Positions 43,445 to 53,185 of a DNA stretch of 64,000 bases are shown here, piece by piece (within the stretch, counting starts at the first letter, position 1; every line of letters begins with the position of its first letter). Below the pieces are notes generated by a model, which made no database searches, was not told where the DNA came from, and was given only the letters and a program-made list of their open reading frames with translations. The translations under genes and the position numbers were made by a program. The stretch spans positions 278,333-342,332 of the forward strand of contig NZ_CAJHCR010000006.1 of assembly GCF_904848585.1 (NCBI RefSeq), written 5' to 3'. This stretch comes from Paraburkholderia kirstenboschensis. GTDB lineage: Bacteria > Pseudomonadota > Gammaproteobacteria > Burkholderiales > Burkholderiaceae.

Positions 43445-45109
43445 TCACTTCACCTTCGTCTTGTCGAGCTTCTTGCCGGTCTCCGCGTTGAAACGCTCAA
43501 CGTATTCTTCGATCAGCCGCCGCATTGCGCGTCCGATCTGCCGGTAGTCCGACTCGTTGAGATTGGCCAGCGACACACGCCCCGACGCATGCTGCGTGCC
43601 GAAGCCGAGTCCCGGCAACAGCACCACCCGAGCCTCGCGCGCAAGACGGAACAGCAATTCGGTAGGCTGCGTGTTCTTCAACTGCCAGTCGACGAACTCG
43701 CGCCCGAACATCCGCTCGCCAAGGAACTCAGCGTCGATAATCGTGTAGTAGTCGACCTGGTTCGGATCGCTGTCGTCGAATGAAATGCCGACCTCTTCAT
43801 AAAGCGCCTGCTTGCGCTTGCGGATCAGGCGCTTTAGCGCGCTCTTGTATGCGTCGGGCGTATCCATCAGCGAGAACAGCGAGAACAGCACCATCTGCAC
43901 CTGCTGCGGCGTCGACAGCCCTGCCGTGTGATTCAGCGCGACCGTGCGGCTGTCGGCCACCAGACGGTCGATGAATTTGAGCTTCTCAGGCTCTGTCGTG
44001 ATCGACTCATAACGTTCGTGCAACTGCTTCTTCACGTCTTTCGGCAGTTCCGCAATCAGCCTGTCGAGCACGTTGTCGCGATGCGTCGCGATCGTGCCGA
44101 GACGCCAGCCGGTCGCACCGAAATATTTGGAGTATGAGTACACGAGGATGGTGTTCTTCGGCGCAAGCGCGAATAGCGACACGAAGTTGTCCGCGAACGT
44201 TCCGTACACGTCGTCGGTGAGAAGAATCAGATCGGGCCGTTCCTTGACGATGTCGGCAATGTACTGGAGGCTCTCGTCGTCCATTTTCACCGAAGGCGGA
44301 TTGCTCGGGTTGACGAGAAAGAACGCCTTCACTTTCGGATCGCGCAGCTTGTCGAGCTCCTCTTTGGTGTACTGCCAGCCGTTCTCAACGCCGGCGTGCA
44401 GATTCACCACGTTCAACCGGTAGTCGTTCAGCCGTGGAATTTCGATGTACGGCGTGAAGATCGGCATGCCGAGCGCGATGGTGTCCCCGGGCTTGATAAG
44501 GTGATTCTCGCGCATCGTGTTGAAGATGTACGTCATGGCCGCCGTGCCGCCCTCCACCGCGAACACGTCGAATTCGCCGACGAACGGATGCTGGCCGATC
44601 ATCTCCCGGCGCAGATATTGCCCGACGATTATTTCGGATAGCTTGAGCATCCGGTCGGGCACCGGATAGTTCGATGCGAGAATCCCCTCGCACATTTCAT
44701 ACAGGAAGTCGCCGGCGGAAAGCCCCAACTGATCGCGCACATACGATACCGCACCGCGCAGAAAGTCGATCCCCGCCACGCCTTTGTTTTCGCGCAGGAA
44801 CAGGTCGAAACGCTCTTCGAGGCCGTCGCGCCGCGGGAAGCCGCCCACACCTTCGGGCATGTACGCGAACGAGCGCTCCGACTCGCGCATTGCAAAGAGC
44901 CCGAGTTGCCAGAAGCCGTGGCGCGGGATCGTCGCGAGAAAATTCGGGTTTCCACGGCCGGCGTTCAGCATCGATGCGTTGGCCGGCCGCTCGACGGCGC
45001 CGCCGCCCGCGGCCTTGATGAGTTCGTCCTTGAGCTCGAACGGGCTCAGTGCGGCAAGACCCGGCTGTGCCATGTCCCCATGTTTCCTGTCGTCCTTCTC
45101 TTTTGCCAT
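43445..45109 (-). CDS. asdA: Bifunctional aspartate transaminase / aspartate 4-decarboxylase
   Basis: A 554-residue PLP enzyme of the AspD group. It has SMLNAGRGNPNFLAT at the substrate region, VNPSNPPS, and the PLP Lys motif SYSKYFGATGWRLG. It decarboxylates L-aspartate to L-alanine and CO2. A GGAG stands 8 bp before the ATG at 45109; the open frame continues upstream as an antisense shadow of aspT. It directly follows aspT (92-bp gap). Together they form an aspartate-in/alanine-out cycle that consumes a cytoplasmic proton and so helps build a proton gradient. Confidence 0.93.
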   Translation of the reverse strand: MAKEKDDRKHGDMAQPGLAALSPFELKDELIKAAGGGAVERPANASMLNAGRGNPNFLATIPRHGFWQLGLFAMRESERSFAYMPEGVGGFPRRDGLEERFDLFLRENKGVAGIDFLRGAVSYVRDQLGLSAGDFLYEMCEGILASNYPVPDRMLKLSEIIVGQYLRREMIGQHPFVGEFDVFAVEGGTAAMTYIFNTMRENHLIKPGDTIALGMPIFTPYIEIPRLNDYRLNVVNLHAGVENGWQYTKEELDKLRDPKVKAFFLVNPSNPPSVKMDDESLQYIADIVKERPDLILLTDDVYGTFADNFVSLFALAPKNTILVYSYSKYFGATGWRLGTIATHRDNVLDRLIAELPKDVKKQLHERYESITTEPEKLKFIDRLVADSRTVALNHTAGLSTPQQVQMVLFSLFSLMDTPDAYKSALKRLIRKRKQALYEEVGISFDDSDPNQVDYYTIIDAEFLGERMFGREFVDWQLKNTQPTELLFRLAREARVVLLPGLGFGTQHASGRVSLANLNESDYRQIGRAMRRLIEEYVERFNAETGKKLDKTKVK

Positions 45110-45201
45110 GATGCGTTCTCCTGAGCCAGGTGAAAGACGCCGCCGGGCATTGATCAACGCGATGCCGCGGCCGGCGCGAAGAGATCGATACAACGCGTTT
45201 G

Positions 45202-46887
45202 CTACACGAGTCCCACCACTAGCGGACCCAGCAAGGTCAACGCGACGTTCGCAATTGCATAGGTGATGGCGAACGGCACGGTCGGCACCGCGCTTTCCGC
45301 CTTGTCCAGCACGCCGCCGAAAGCCGGATTCGCACTGCGCGAGCCCGACAGCGCACCTGCCAGAATGGCCGCGTTGTTGTAGCGAAGCACGTAGCGGCCG
45401 AACAGCATCGTGAGCAGGAGGGGGAACAACGTGACGAACACCCCGAGCAGGAAGATCGTCAAGCCGCTCTGCTTGACCGTGACCACGGCCTGCAGGCCGG
45501 AATTCAGACCGACCACGGCGACGAAGGCCGCGAGCCCGAAGTCCTTCAGCAATTGCGAGGCTGCCGTGGGCATCACACCGTACATGGGATGCTTGCCGCG
45601 CATCCAGCCGAACAGCAGGCCGGCTAGCAGACAGCCGCCGCCCGAACCGAGCGTTAGCGGAATTCCGCCGACATTCACAACGATGAGCCCAATCAGCAAG
45701 CCAAGTACGAGACCGACGCCCATGTAGATGAAGTCGGTCTTGTTGCTGTACGGCAGCTCGTAACCCGCGGCTTCCACGGCGCGCTTGGTGTCTTTCGGCG
45801 AGCCATAAAACGTGAGCACGTCGCCATGTTCCAGATGGGTTTCGGGCAGCAGCGGCAGCGGCTGGCCGGCGCGCGTCACGCCCTGCAGATAGACGCCATG
45901 GCGCATGTCGCGATCCACCATCTCCCGCGCGACCGCAATCGTCGTGTGGTTCATGCCTTTGCGCGTGAATACGCCTTCGCGCGTTTGCATGACGACGCCG
46001 ACATCGCCAATGTCGGCAACTTCGCTGCCGTTCGCGCCAAACTCGACGACGGCTTCGCGACGGCCCACGACCAGCACGACATCGTCGAGGTCCAATACCA
46101 GGTCGGGTGTCGGGTCGAGCGTATGGCCGCCTCGCTTGACCCGCTCGATTGTCAGCATGTCGCGATGCAGCGTCTCGACCTGCTTCACCGTCTTGCCCGC
46201 GCTGACGTCGATCCGGTACGCCCGCCCCACTAGTTCCGGCAATGCCAGAAGCTGTCCTGGTCCGCGCGCCGGCGCGCCCGAGGTGAGCTCGCGTTCTGCT
46301 TCGATGGACGCGTCGCGCAGACTCTGCCCCATGAACTTGGGCAAAATATTCACGCATACGATGATCGCGCCGAGCGAGCCGAACACGTAGGTCACCGCAT
46401 AGGCGATCGCAACGTCGGATTGCAGCGATTTCACCTCTTCCGCGGGCAGCCCGAGGCGCGCGATCGCGTCGCCCGCTGTACCGATGATCGCGGACTGCGT
46501 AAGCGCGCCGCCGGCGAGCCCGGCCGCGAGCCCCTTGTTCAGGTGGAACAGCTTCGCGCAGACCACAACGGTGATCAGCGCCGTGACCGCGAGGAAAACA
46601 GCCATCGCAATTTCCCGCAGCGTTTTGCGATTCAACGAATTGAAGAACCCCGGACCGGAGTCGTAACCGACCGCGTAGATGAATACGGCGAACATCACCG
46701 ACTTCACGCCGTTGTCGATCGTCACGCCCGCCTGACTGATCACCACCGCCGCCAGCAGCGATCCGCCGACGCCGCCCAGCTGGAACTTGCCGAAGTTGAT
46801 CTGGCCAATGAAGTAGCCGGCCGCGAGCGACAAAAACAGCGCAATTTCAGGTGATTTCTGGAATATGTGATGTAGCCAGTCCATCAT
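45202..46887 (-). CDS. aspT: Aspartate:alanine antiporter
   Basis: A 561-residue AAEX-family membrane protein. Two homologous membrane halves (about 1-160 and 380-561) flank two TrkA-C (RCK_C) domains (about 205-370). Half repeats are visible as FQLGGVGGSLLAAVVISQAG and LTLGSGGGCLLAGLLFGW. It exchanges external aspartate for internal alanine. The open frame is intact, unlike its upstream paralogue. It lies 84 bp after the broken copy and 92 bp before asdA. Confidence 0.93.
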   Translation of the reverse strand: MMDWLHHIFQKSPEIALFLSLAAGYFIGQINFGKFQLGGVGGSLLAAVVISQAGVTIDNGVKSVMFAVFIYAVGYDSGPGFFNSLNRKTLREIAMAVFLAVTALITVVVCAKLFHLNKGLAAGLAGGALTQSAIIGTAGDAIARLGLPAEEVKSLQSDVAIAYAVTYVFGSLGAIIVCVNILPKFMGQSLRDASIEAERELTSGAPARGPGQLLALPELVGRAYRIDVSAGKTVKQVETLHRDMLTIERVKRGGHTLDPTPDLVLDLDDVVLVVGRREAVVEFGANGSEVADIGDVGVVMQTREGVFTRKGMNHTTIAVAREMVDRDMRHGVYLQGVTRAGQPLPLLPETHLEHGDVLTFYGSPKDTKRAVEAAGYELPYSNKTDFIYMGVGLVLGLLIGLIVVNVGGIPLTLGSGGGCLLAGLLFGWMRGKHPMYGVMPTAASQLLKDFGLAAFVAVVGLNSGLQAVVTVKQSGLTIFLLGVFVTLFPLLLTMLFGRYVLRYNNAAILAGALSGSRSANPAFGGVLDKAESAVPTVPFAITYAIANVALTLLGPLVVGLV

Positions 46888-46970
46888 GCCCTCGCTGGAT
46901 AGTTTGCGATGCTAATTACCCGACACTGCCCACCGCGCGTGTTCGACACCCGCGCGATAAATCCGACCGG

Positions 46971-48634
46971 CTAGCTGAGCTTGCCGGCCAGGCCGACCAC
47001 GACCGGTCCCATCAACGGCAAAAAGATGTTGGAGAGCGCGTAGGTGATCGTGTAGCCGATCACCGGCGTGGAGTTGCCAGTCACACCGACGAGCGCGCTG
47101 ATCGCCGGCGTGCTGCATTGCTGACCGGCGATCGCGCCGAGCAGCATTGGCGCTTCGAGCTTGAGGAACATGCGGCCAATCCATAACGACAGCAGCCCAG
47201 GCACGAGCACCATCAGAATGCCGGCTGCGGGCAGCGCGAGGCCGTAGTCGCGCACGAGCTTGATGGCGTCCGGTCCCGCCGACAATCCCACCGCGGCGAT
47301 GAAGGTGGCGAGCCCGAAGTCCTTGAGGATTTGCGCGGCCGCCGGGGGCAGCGAGCCGACGAGCGGATGGCGCGAGCGGATCCAGCCGAACAGCAGCCCG
47401 GACAACAAACACCCGCCGCCGGTGCCCAATGCGAGCGACACGCCGCCGATGCGCCCGCCCAGGTGGCCGATCGCCATGCCGACCAGCACGCCGAGGCCCA
47501 GATAGACGAAGTCGGTCTTCTGGGTCGCGACAAGCACATAGCCGAGACGCCGCGCGCCGCGCTCCACATCGGCCTTGGCGCCGACCAGCGTCAGCACGTC
47601 GCCGCGATTCAGTTCGGTGCCGGGCAACGCGGGTATCGTCGTCTCCAGTCGCGTGACGGCCGCAATGTAGACTCCACGCGCCTCGTCCGGCGGTGCCCGC
47701 TCGCGAACCTGAGCAACCGTGAGACCGTGCGCGTCGCGCCGTGTCAACACGACGTCGAGCTTTTCGGCGAGCACCTGGCCGAAGCCCGCGCCGTCGACTT
47801 CATCGCCGAGATCCGGCGCCGCCGCGACAATCGCTTCGCGGCGGCCCACGACGAGCACGACGTCGCCCGAGGCCAGCGCGAGATGCGGATCTACCGGCAC
47901 ATTCGCGCCGTTGCGCCGCACCTGCTCGATGGTGAGATTGAAGCCGTGCTGCTGCTCAATGGTGAGAACTGTCGCTCCATGCGCCGCGCCGATGCGAAAT
48001 ACGCGGCCCACCAGCGCCGGTGCGGCGGCATGCTGGCCCTCGCCCAACGCTCCGTCGCCACCCAGCGTGCGCCACACGCGCGCCGCCTCGTCGCGCAAGT
48101 TGATGCGCAATAGCAAAGGCGCAAACTGGCTTGTGAAGAGGACGATGGTGATGAGCCCGAACAGATAACTCACGCTGTACGCGGTCACGATGTTGGCTTG
48201 CAGACGCAGCGTCTGCGCTTCGTCGAAGCCGAGCCTGGCGATCGCTTCGGAGGCCGTGCCGATGACGGCCGATTCGGTCGCCGCGCCAGCCAGCAAACCA
48301 GCCGCATGACCGTCACCGCGATGACGATCAGCAGGAGCACCGACACGACCTCGACCACTGACAGCAGCCCATAGCGCCACCCCCGACCGATATTGGCAAA
48401 GAATTGCGGCCCACCGGTAAATCCCAGTGCAAAGATAAACAGTGCGAAGGCGATGTTCTTGAGGTCGGGCGCGAGGCGCGCGCCCGTCTGACCCAGTAAC
48501 AACGCAACGATCAACGTGCCGCAAACACCGCCCAACTGGATAGGACCAATACGGAAAGAGCCAATCAAATAGCCGATTGCGAGGCTCGTGAACAAAGCGA
48601 TCTGCGGTTGAGTCCTCAGCAATTCACCGATCAT
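46971..48634 (-). pseudogene. Second aspT-like antiporter gene, broken by a frameshift deletion
   Basis: The first 110 residues (MIGELLRTQPQIALFTSLAI to VIAVTVM) are read in one frame up to 48305. The remaining 443 residues, beginning AGLLAGAATESAVIGTASE, are read in another frame from 48302. Aligned with the intact AspT, Met110 matches Phe114 and the resumed Ala matches Ala122, so seven residues (21 nt) are replaced by 2 nt: a 19-nt loss. The sequence at the junction is CGGCTG, which would be repeated in a normal ...M-R-L-x-x-G-L-A-A-G-L... coding run. TrkA-C domains and the second membrane half are otherwise well conserved, so the break looks recent. Confidence 0.85.
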
Positions 48635-49158
48635 GTTGGTTGGCCAAATTTATAGATTTATTCGCAAATTGCTAAATAGATACGTAAGAGAAATTAAGCC
48701 TGCTGCCGCCTCCGATAGTTGACTTAAATCAGCTAACCCGACGGGAAAGATGAAATGGCGCCGAAGGGCGCGAAAAGACGCGCGCAGCAAATCACGAATG
48801 CCGCGCTGGACCACTGCGTCATTTAATGGAAAACATTTATGACCGGACGTCGCCCGGTGCTCCCGGCGAGGCGAAACGCCGCACGTGCGGCTCTGTGCGA
48901 AGCGTCTTCACTCATAAATGGAGCGGGGCATTCACAAGCTTTTTTAAATTATGAAAGTTTAGTACCTCTGTCAATGCTATTTTTTTGTCATCGACACTTG
49001 ACTTCACAGAGTGCGGACCTAAGCAAACCCCATACACATACGTTTGAGCGCATTGCTTATTGCGATGGCTCCCCTATACTCATTCGCTCTACGCAGCCTG
49101 ACTCGTTGACATTAGCCGGGAATTCGCGAGCGCCGCGAAACGTTTATGGGAGTACGCG
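48635..49158. other. Divergent AT-rich intergenic region
   Basis: The 524 bp separate the broken antiporter gene from the hydroxyacid dehydrogenase. The DNA is unusually AT-rich for this genome (around 48640-48740 and 48940-49000, with T7 and A/T runs). I see no protein gene with a ribosome site. It may hold promoters for both sides. Confidence 0.5.
49053..49080 (+). promoter_or_regulatory. Sigma-70-like promoter for the hydroxyacid dehydrogenase
   Basis: TTGCTT, a 16-bp spacer and TATACT lie 79-106 bp before the ATG at 49159. The -10 hexamer matches five of six consensus bases and the -35 four of six. It is the best promoter match seen in the gap. Confidence 0.5.
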
Positions 49159-50166
49159 ATGCGCATCATTCTCTTCAGCAGCCGTCAATATGACATCGAA
49201 ACTTTCGCCGAAGCGAACAGCCGGCATCGCTATGAGCTGCATTTCCAGGAATCGCATCTGGACAGCGAAACCGCAGTTCTGGCGCAGGGCTACGAGGTGG
49301 TGTGCCCGTTCGTCAACGACCGGGTCGACGCGGCCGTGCTGGAGCGGCTATATGCAGGCGGCACGCGGATGATTGCGTTGCGTTCGGCGGGTTTCAACCA
49401 TGTGGACCTCGCAACGGCCGAAAGCCTGGGCATCGCGGTCGCCCGGGTGCCCGCCTATTCGCCGCACGCGGTGGCCGAGCATGCGGTCGGCCTGATCCTC
49501 GCGCTGAACCGGCGCATTCCGCGCGCCGTCGCCCGCACACGGGAAGGCGATTTCTCGCTGCATGGACTGCTCGGTTTCGATTTGCACGGCAAGGCGGTGG
49601 GCGTGATCGGCACCGGCATGATCGGCCGCGTGTTCGGCCGCATCATGGCGGGCTTCGGCATGCGTGTGCTCGCGCACGATCCAGGCACGCCCGCGAGCGA
49701 CCTGCTCGCGCTCGGCGTGCGCTACGTCGCGCTCGACACGCTTCTGGGGGAATCGGACATCGTGAGCCTGCATTGTCCGTTGGTGCCGTCGACCTATCAT
49801 CTGATCGACGCCGCCGCGCTCGCCAAGATGAAGCGCGGCGCGATGCTGATCAACACGGGGCGCGGCGGACTCGTCGAAAGCAATGCGCTGGTCGGCGCGC
49901 TGAAGGACGGCCAGCTCGGCCATCTCGGCCTCGACGTCTACGAGGAGGAAGGCGGTCTCTTCTTCGAGGACCATTCGAATCTGCCGCTGCAAGACGATGT
50001 ACTCGCGCGCCTGCTGATGTTCCCGAACGTGATCGTGACCGCCCACCAGGCGTTTTTCACGCGCGAGGCGATGAACGAGATCGCGCAGACCACGCTCGAT
50101 AACGTCGCTGCGTGGCAAACCGGCGTGCCTCGCAACGCGGTCCGCGCGGCGGGCACAGCGGGCTAG
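49159..50166 (+). CDS. D-2-hydroxyacid dehydrogenase (D-lactate dehydrogenase type)
   Basis: A 335-residue NAD-dependent dehydrogenase. It has the NAD loop VGVIGTGMIGRVFG, the catalytic Arg region (MIALRSAGFNHVD), the Glu in LDVYEEEGGLFF and the His in VTAHQAFFTREA. The sequence pattern (SPHAVAEHAVGLILALNRRI) is that of bacterial fermentative D-LDH (LdhA), which reduces pyruvate to D-lactate. Its start has GGGAG nearby. It ends four bases inside the convergent gene at 50163. Confidence 0.92.
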   Translation: MRIILFSSRQYDIETFAEANSRHRYELHFQESHLDSETAVLAQGYEVVCPFVNDRVDAAVLERLYAGGTRMIALRSAGFNHVDLATAESLGIAVARVPAYSPHAVAEHAVGLILALNRRIPRAVARTREGDFSLHGLLGFDLHGKAVGVIGTGMIGRVFGRIMAGFGMRVLAHDPGTPASDLLALGVRYVALDTLLGESDIVSLHCPLVPSTYHLIDAAALAKMKRGAMLINTGRGGLVESNALVGALKDGQLGHLGLDVYEEEGGLFFEDHSNLPLQDDVLARLLMFPNVIVTAHQAFFTREAMNEIAQTTLDNVAAWQTGVPRNAVRAAGTAG

Positions 50167-50777
50167 ACGCCGCCGGAATTCAGCGAGACCGGGCGAATCG
50201 CCGTGCGCGCGTCGTCCGGCGCGCCGCACATCTCGCGCAGCAAGGTCGCCTCGCGCTCGTGAACTTCCACCGGGAACCAGCGCGCGCCGGCATCGGCGAG
50301 ATAGCGTGCGCGATGCTGGCCATTGCGAAACGCCACCACACCCTCGCGCTCGAAACCGAGCCAGCCGAGTAGACCGGACGCGCGGCGCGTGCAAATCGTC
50401 ACGTAGGGCATCTGCGGAATACGAGGATTGTCCGGATCGAGGAATTCGCGAATGCCGCGCACTTTCCCCGCATGCCATTCGGCGATGGGCTTCAGAACGT
50501 AGTCGGTGTTGTCGCGATCCGCGCAGGCGAGCAGCTTGCGCACGTCGACCAGCACGACCTGATGCCGGGTGCCGTCGGCGACGAACACGCGTTTCAGGCG
50601 CACATGGTCGTACCATGAATGCTGGTGAAGCGGCACGATCCAGACCGTCTCCGCGCAGGCCGGCGCAGCGGCGGACGATGAATTGGTCAGAGGCAAAGGC
50701 AGGCTCGCTGAGCCGGCGAAGATTCGCCAGCGCGTTAAGAGAGCGCTAACGCTACGAGTCGATTGTGAAAGAAGCAT
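50163..50777 (-). CDS. Hypothetical protein, possible fertility-inhibition-like family
   Basis: A 204-residue soluble ORF starting MLLSQSTRSVSALLTRWRIF. The C-terminal 130 residues have a strong protein-like pattern: HSWYDHVRLKRVFVADG, VLKPIAEWHAGKVRGIREFL and FRNGQHRARYLADAGARW, then an acidic/basic VEVHEREATLL. The GQHRARYLADAGA stretch resembles ParB-nuclease-like or plasmid fertility-inhibition-like families, which I recall but cannot verify. The first 40 residues are Ser/Ala-rich and the true start may be further in. It is convergent with the dehydrogenase. Confidence 0.6.
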   Translation of the reverse strand: MLLSQSTRSVSALLTRWRIFAGSASLPLPLTNSSSAAAPACAETVWIVPLHQHSWYDHVRLKRVFVADGTRHQVVLVDVRKLLACADRDNTDYVLKPIAEWHAGKVRGIREFLDPDNPRIPQMPYVTICTRRASGLLGWLGFEREGVVAFRNGQHRARYLADAGARWFPVEVHEREATLLREMCGAPDDARTAIRPVSLNSGGV

Positions 50778-50874
50778 GTCAAGCCACGGTATTAACTGCT
50801 CTGCATGAGCGCCCGATGAGCGCGGCACAAGCGCCCGGACGGACGGGCGAACGCGGACCTTCAAGGACACGACG

Positions 50875-51699
50875 ATGATAAGCACCCAAAATTTCAATCA
50901 ATATGTGCGCATCGAAGCTAACCAGGATAACGGCACAGCAACCATCGTGCTTGAGCGCCCGGAGCGCCGGAATGCCGTCGACCGCGCTGTCGCCGATGCG
51001 TTGAGCGCCGCGTTCCAATGCTTCGAAGCAGAACCGGCGTGGCGCGCCGCAGTTTTGTTCGGCGCGGGCGGCACCTTTTGCGCGGGTGCGGATCTCAGCG
51101 CGCTCGCCGACGAAAACCGCCGCAACGAGCTACACGCGGACGGCAGCGGACCTGGGCCGATGGGACCGACACGGATGAGCTTCACGAAGCCCGTCATCGC
51201 GGCAATCGCAGGCTATGCGGTGGCGGGCGGCCTGGAACTGGCTGCGATGTGCGACCTGCGTGTCGTCGAGGACGATGCGGTGCTCGGTGTGTTCTGCCGG
51301 CGCGTAGGCATTCCGTTGATCGACGGCGGCACGATCCGCTTGCCGCGGCTGATCGGCATGTCGCGCGCGCTCGATCTGATCCTGACGGGACGTGCCGTGA
51401 GCGCCCAGGAAGCGCTCAGCTTTGGCCTCGCCAACCGCGTGGTCGCGAGGGGCGAAGCGCGTGCCGCGGCAGAGCAACTGGCCGCCGAACTCGCGGCGTT
51501 TCCGCAGGCGGCGCTTCTGGCCGACCGCCGTTCAGTGCTGGAAAACAGCATGCTCGGCGACCTGGCCGAGGCACTTCGGCGCGAAGGCGCCGGCGGATAT
51601 CGCGCTGTATTCGACGAAGGCATTGCCGGCGCCGCACGTTTTGCGAGAGGCGCTGGACGTCACGGCACAACGCCGGATTCACACGAAGGAAGCGGCTAG
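50875..51699 (+). CDS. Enoyl-CoA hydratase/isomerase family protein
   Basis: A 274-residue crotonase. It has the oxyanion-hole motifs AGGTFCAGADLSAL and AAIAGYAVAGGLELAAMCDL and a Glu/His-like catalytic region in IPLIDGGTIRLPRLIG. It hydrates or isomerises acyl-CoA substrates; the chain length is not readable. AAGGA stands 7 bp before the ATG. It is divergent from the hypothetical gene at 50163-50777 by 97 bp. The MFS gene follows at 252 bp. Confidence 0.88.
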   Translation: MISTQNFNQYVRIEANQDNGTATIVLERPERRNAVDRAVADALSAAFQCFEAEPAWRAAVLFGAGGTFCAGADLSALADENRRNELHADGSGPGPMGPTRMSFTKPVIAAIAGYAVAGGLELAAMCDLRVVEDDAVLGVFCRRVGIPLIDGGTIRLPRLIGMSRALDLILTGRAVSAQEALSFGLANRVVARGEARAAAEQLAAELAAFPQAALLADRRSVLENSMLGDLAEALRREGAGGYRAVFDEGIAGAARFARGAGRHGTTPDSHEGSG

Positions 51700-51951
51700 C
51701 GGGGCGGCGAAACGGGGCGGCGAAACGGAGCGGCTCCAACCATCGGCACGGCGGGTTGCATGCACTCCGGCGGCGTGATGTCCCGCGGCGTTCAGCGAAA
51801 AACAACATCTGCATCGGCGCTCAGCGCTATCGTTTCGACTTAGGTAGAATCCCTGACTGTTTTGCATCCCGCACGGCGCATGCGCTCTCGTCCCGAAAAC
51901 GCGCGCCGGCCGCGCGACGCTTCGCGCCGCGCCGATCCACAGTCTGCCGCC

Positions 51952-53118
51952 ATGCCTTTGCCCCTGCTTGCTCTCGCCGTTGCCGCCTTTGGCATCGGCA
52001 CCACCGAATTTGTCATCATGGGGCTGTTGCCCGATGTCGCCCGCGATCTGTCCGTCTCCATTCCGGCGGCGGGCATGCTGGTGTCGGCATACGCGCTTGG
52101 CGTGACCATCGGCGCACCGATCGTGGCAATCGCGGTCGCCAACATGCCGCGCAAGAAAGCGTTGATGAGCCTGATCGGCGTATTCATCGTCGGCAACCTG
52201 CTGTGCGCGGTCGCGCCCGGCTATGCGGTGTTGATGGCCGCGCGGATCGTCACGGCGTTCTGCCATGGCGCGTTCTTCGGTATCGGCTCGGTGGTCGCCG
52301 CGGGTCTCGTCGCGCCGAACCGCCGCGCGCAGGCCATCGCGCTGATGTTCACCGGCCTCACACTCGCGAATGTGTTGGGCGTGCCGCTTGGCACGGCGCT
52401 CGGCCAGGCTGTCGGCTGGCGCGCGACTTTCTGGGCCGTAACGGGCATCGGCATTGCAGCGGCCGCCGCGCTCGCGGTGTGCCTGCCGGCGCAGATCGAG
52501 ATGCAGAAGGCGAGCCTCGTGCGCGAATTCAGCGTGCTGAAAAATCCGCAGGTGCTGATGGTGCTCGGCATCAGCGTGCTCGCGTCGGCAAGCCTCTTCT
52601 CCACGTTCACGTACATCACGCCGATTCTCGAAGACGTGACCGGCTTCACACCGCACGCGGTCACACTCGTTCTGCTGCTGTTCGGGCTCGGCCTGACGGT
52701 TGGCAGCACGCTTGGCGGCAAGCTCGCCGACTGGCGCCTGATGCCGTCGCTGGTGGCCTTTCTGCTCGCCATCGTGGTGATTCTCACGATTTTTGCCGGC
52801 ACCATGCACGCCGAAATTCCGGCGATGATCACCATCTTCGCGTGGGGCGTTCTGGCATTTGCAATCGTGCCGCCGTTGCAAATGCTGATCGTGGATCGGG
52901 CGAGCCACGCGCCGAATCTAGCGTCGACGTTGAACCAGGGCGCGTTCAACCTCGGCAACGCAACGGGCGCATGGCTCGGCGGCATGGCGATCGGCGCGGG
53001 CGCGCCGTTGACCACGCTGCCGTGGGTCGGCGTGGCGACCTCGATCGGGGCGCTCCTGCTCACGCTGTGGTCGGTGTCCATCGACCGGCGCGCGCAGCGG
53101 GTGGCGGTGGCGGGCTGA
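51952..53118 (+). CDS. MFS transporter of the AraJ/DHA1 type
   Basis: A 388-residue, 12-helix transporter. The start GIGTTEFVIMGLLPDVARDL is the usual helix-1 hallmark of DHA1 (AraJ, YdhP) exporters. It also has helix 4 AARIVTAFCHGAFFGIGSVV and TGLTLANVLGVPLGTALGQ. Such proteins export arabinose-like sugars, purine analogues or drugs. The ATG at 51952 places helix 1 at the N-terminus; the upstream frame has an unnatural Arg-rich composition. Confidence 0.87.
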   Translation: MPLPLLALAVAAFGIGTTEFVIMGLLPDVARDLSVSIPAAGMLVSAYALGVTIGAPIVAIAVANMPRKKALMSLIGVFIVGNLLCAVAPGYAVLMAARIVTAFCHGAFFGIGSVVAAGLVAPNRRAQAIALMFTGLTLANVLGVPLGTALGQAVGWRATFWAVTGIGIAAAAALAVCLPAQIEMQKASLVREFSVLKNPQVLMVLGISVLASASLFSTFTYITPILEDVTGFTPHAVTLVLLLFGLGLTVGSTLGGKLADWRLMPSLVAFLLAIVVILTIFAGTMHAEIPAMITIFAWGVLAFAIVPPLQMLIVDRASHAPNLASTLNQGAFNLGNATGAWLGGMAIGAGAPLTTLPWVGVATSIGALLLTLWSVSIDRRAQRVAVAG

Positions 53119-53136
53119 CAGCGGCATGCGCGGGCT

Positions 53137-53158
53137 CGCGCCGGTTCGTGCCGGCGCG
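53137..53158. terminator. Hairpin between convergent MFS and fahA genes
   Basis: CGCGCCGG-ttcgtg-CCGGCGCG, a perfect 8-bp stem in the 67-bp gap where both transcripts end. No T-run follows either strand, so it is at best a weak intrinsic or Rho-assisted terminator. Confidence 0.4.
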
Positions 53159-53185
53159 CTTCGCGCGAGCGCCTGCGTTTCTACC

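Noticed and set aside
45110..46357. N-terminal extension joined in frame to aspartate decarboxylase
   Set aside because: The extra residues are an antisense-like shadow of aspT with low-complexity Arg-rich sequence. The ATG at 45109 with its GGAG gives the normal family start.
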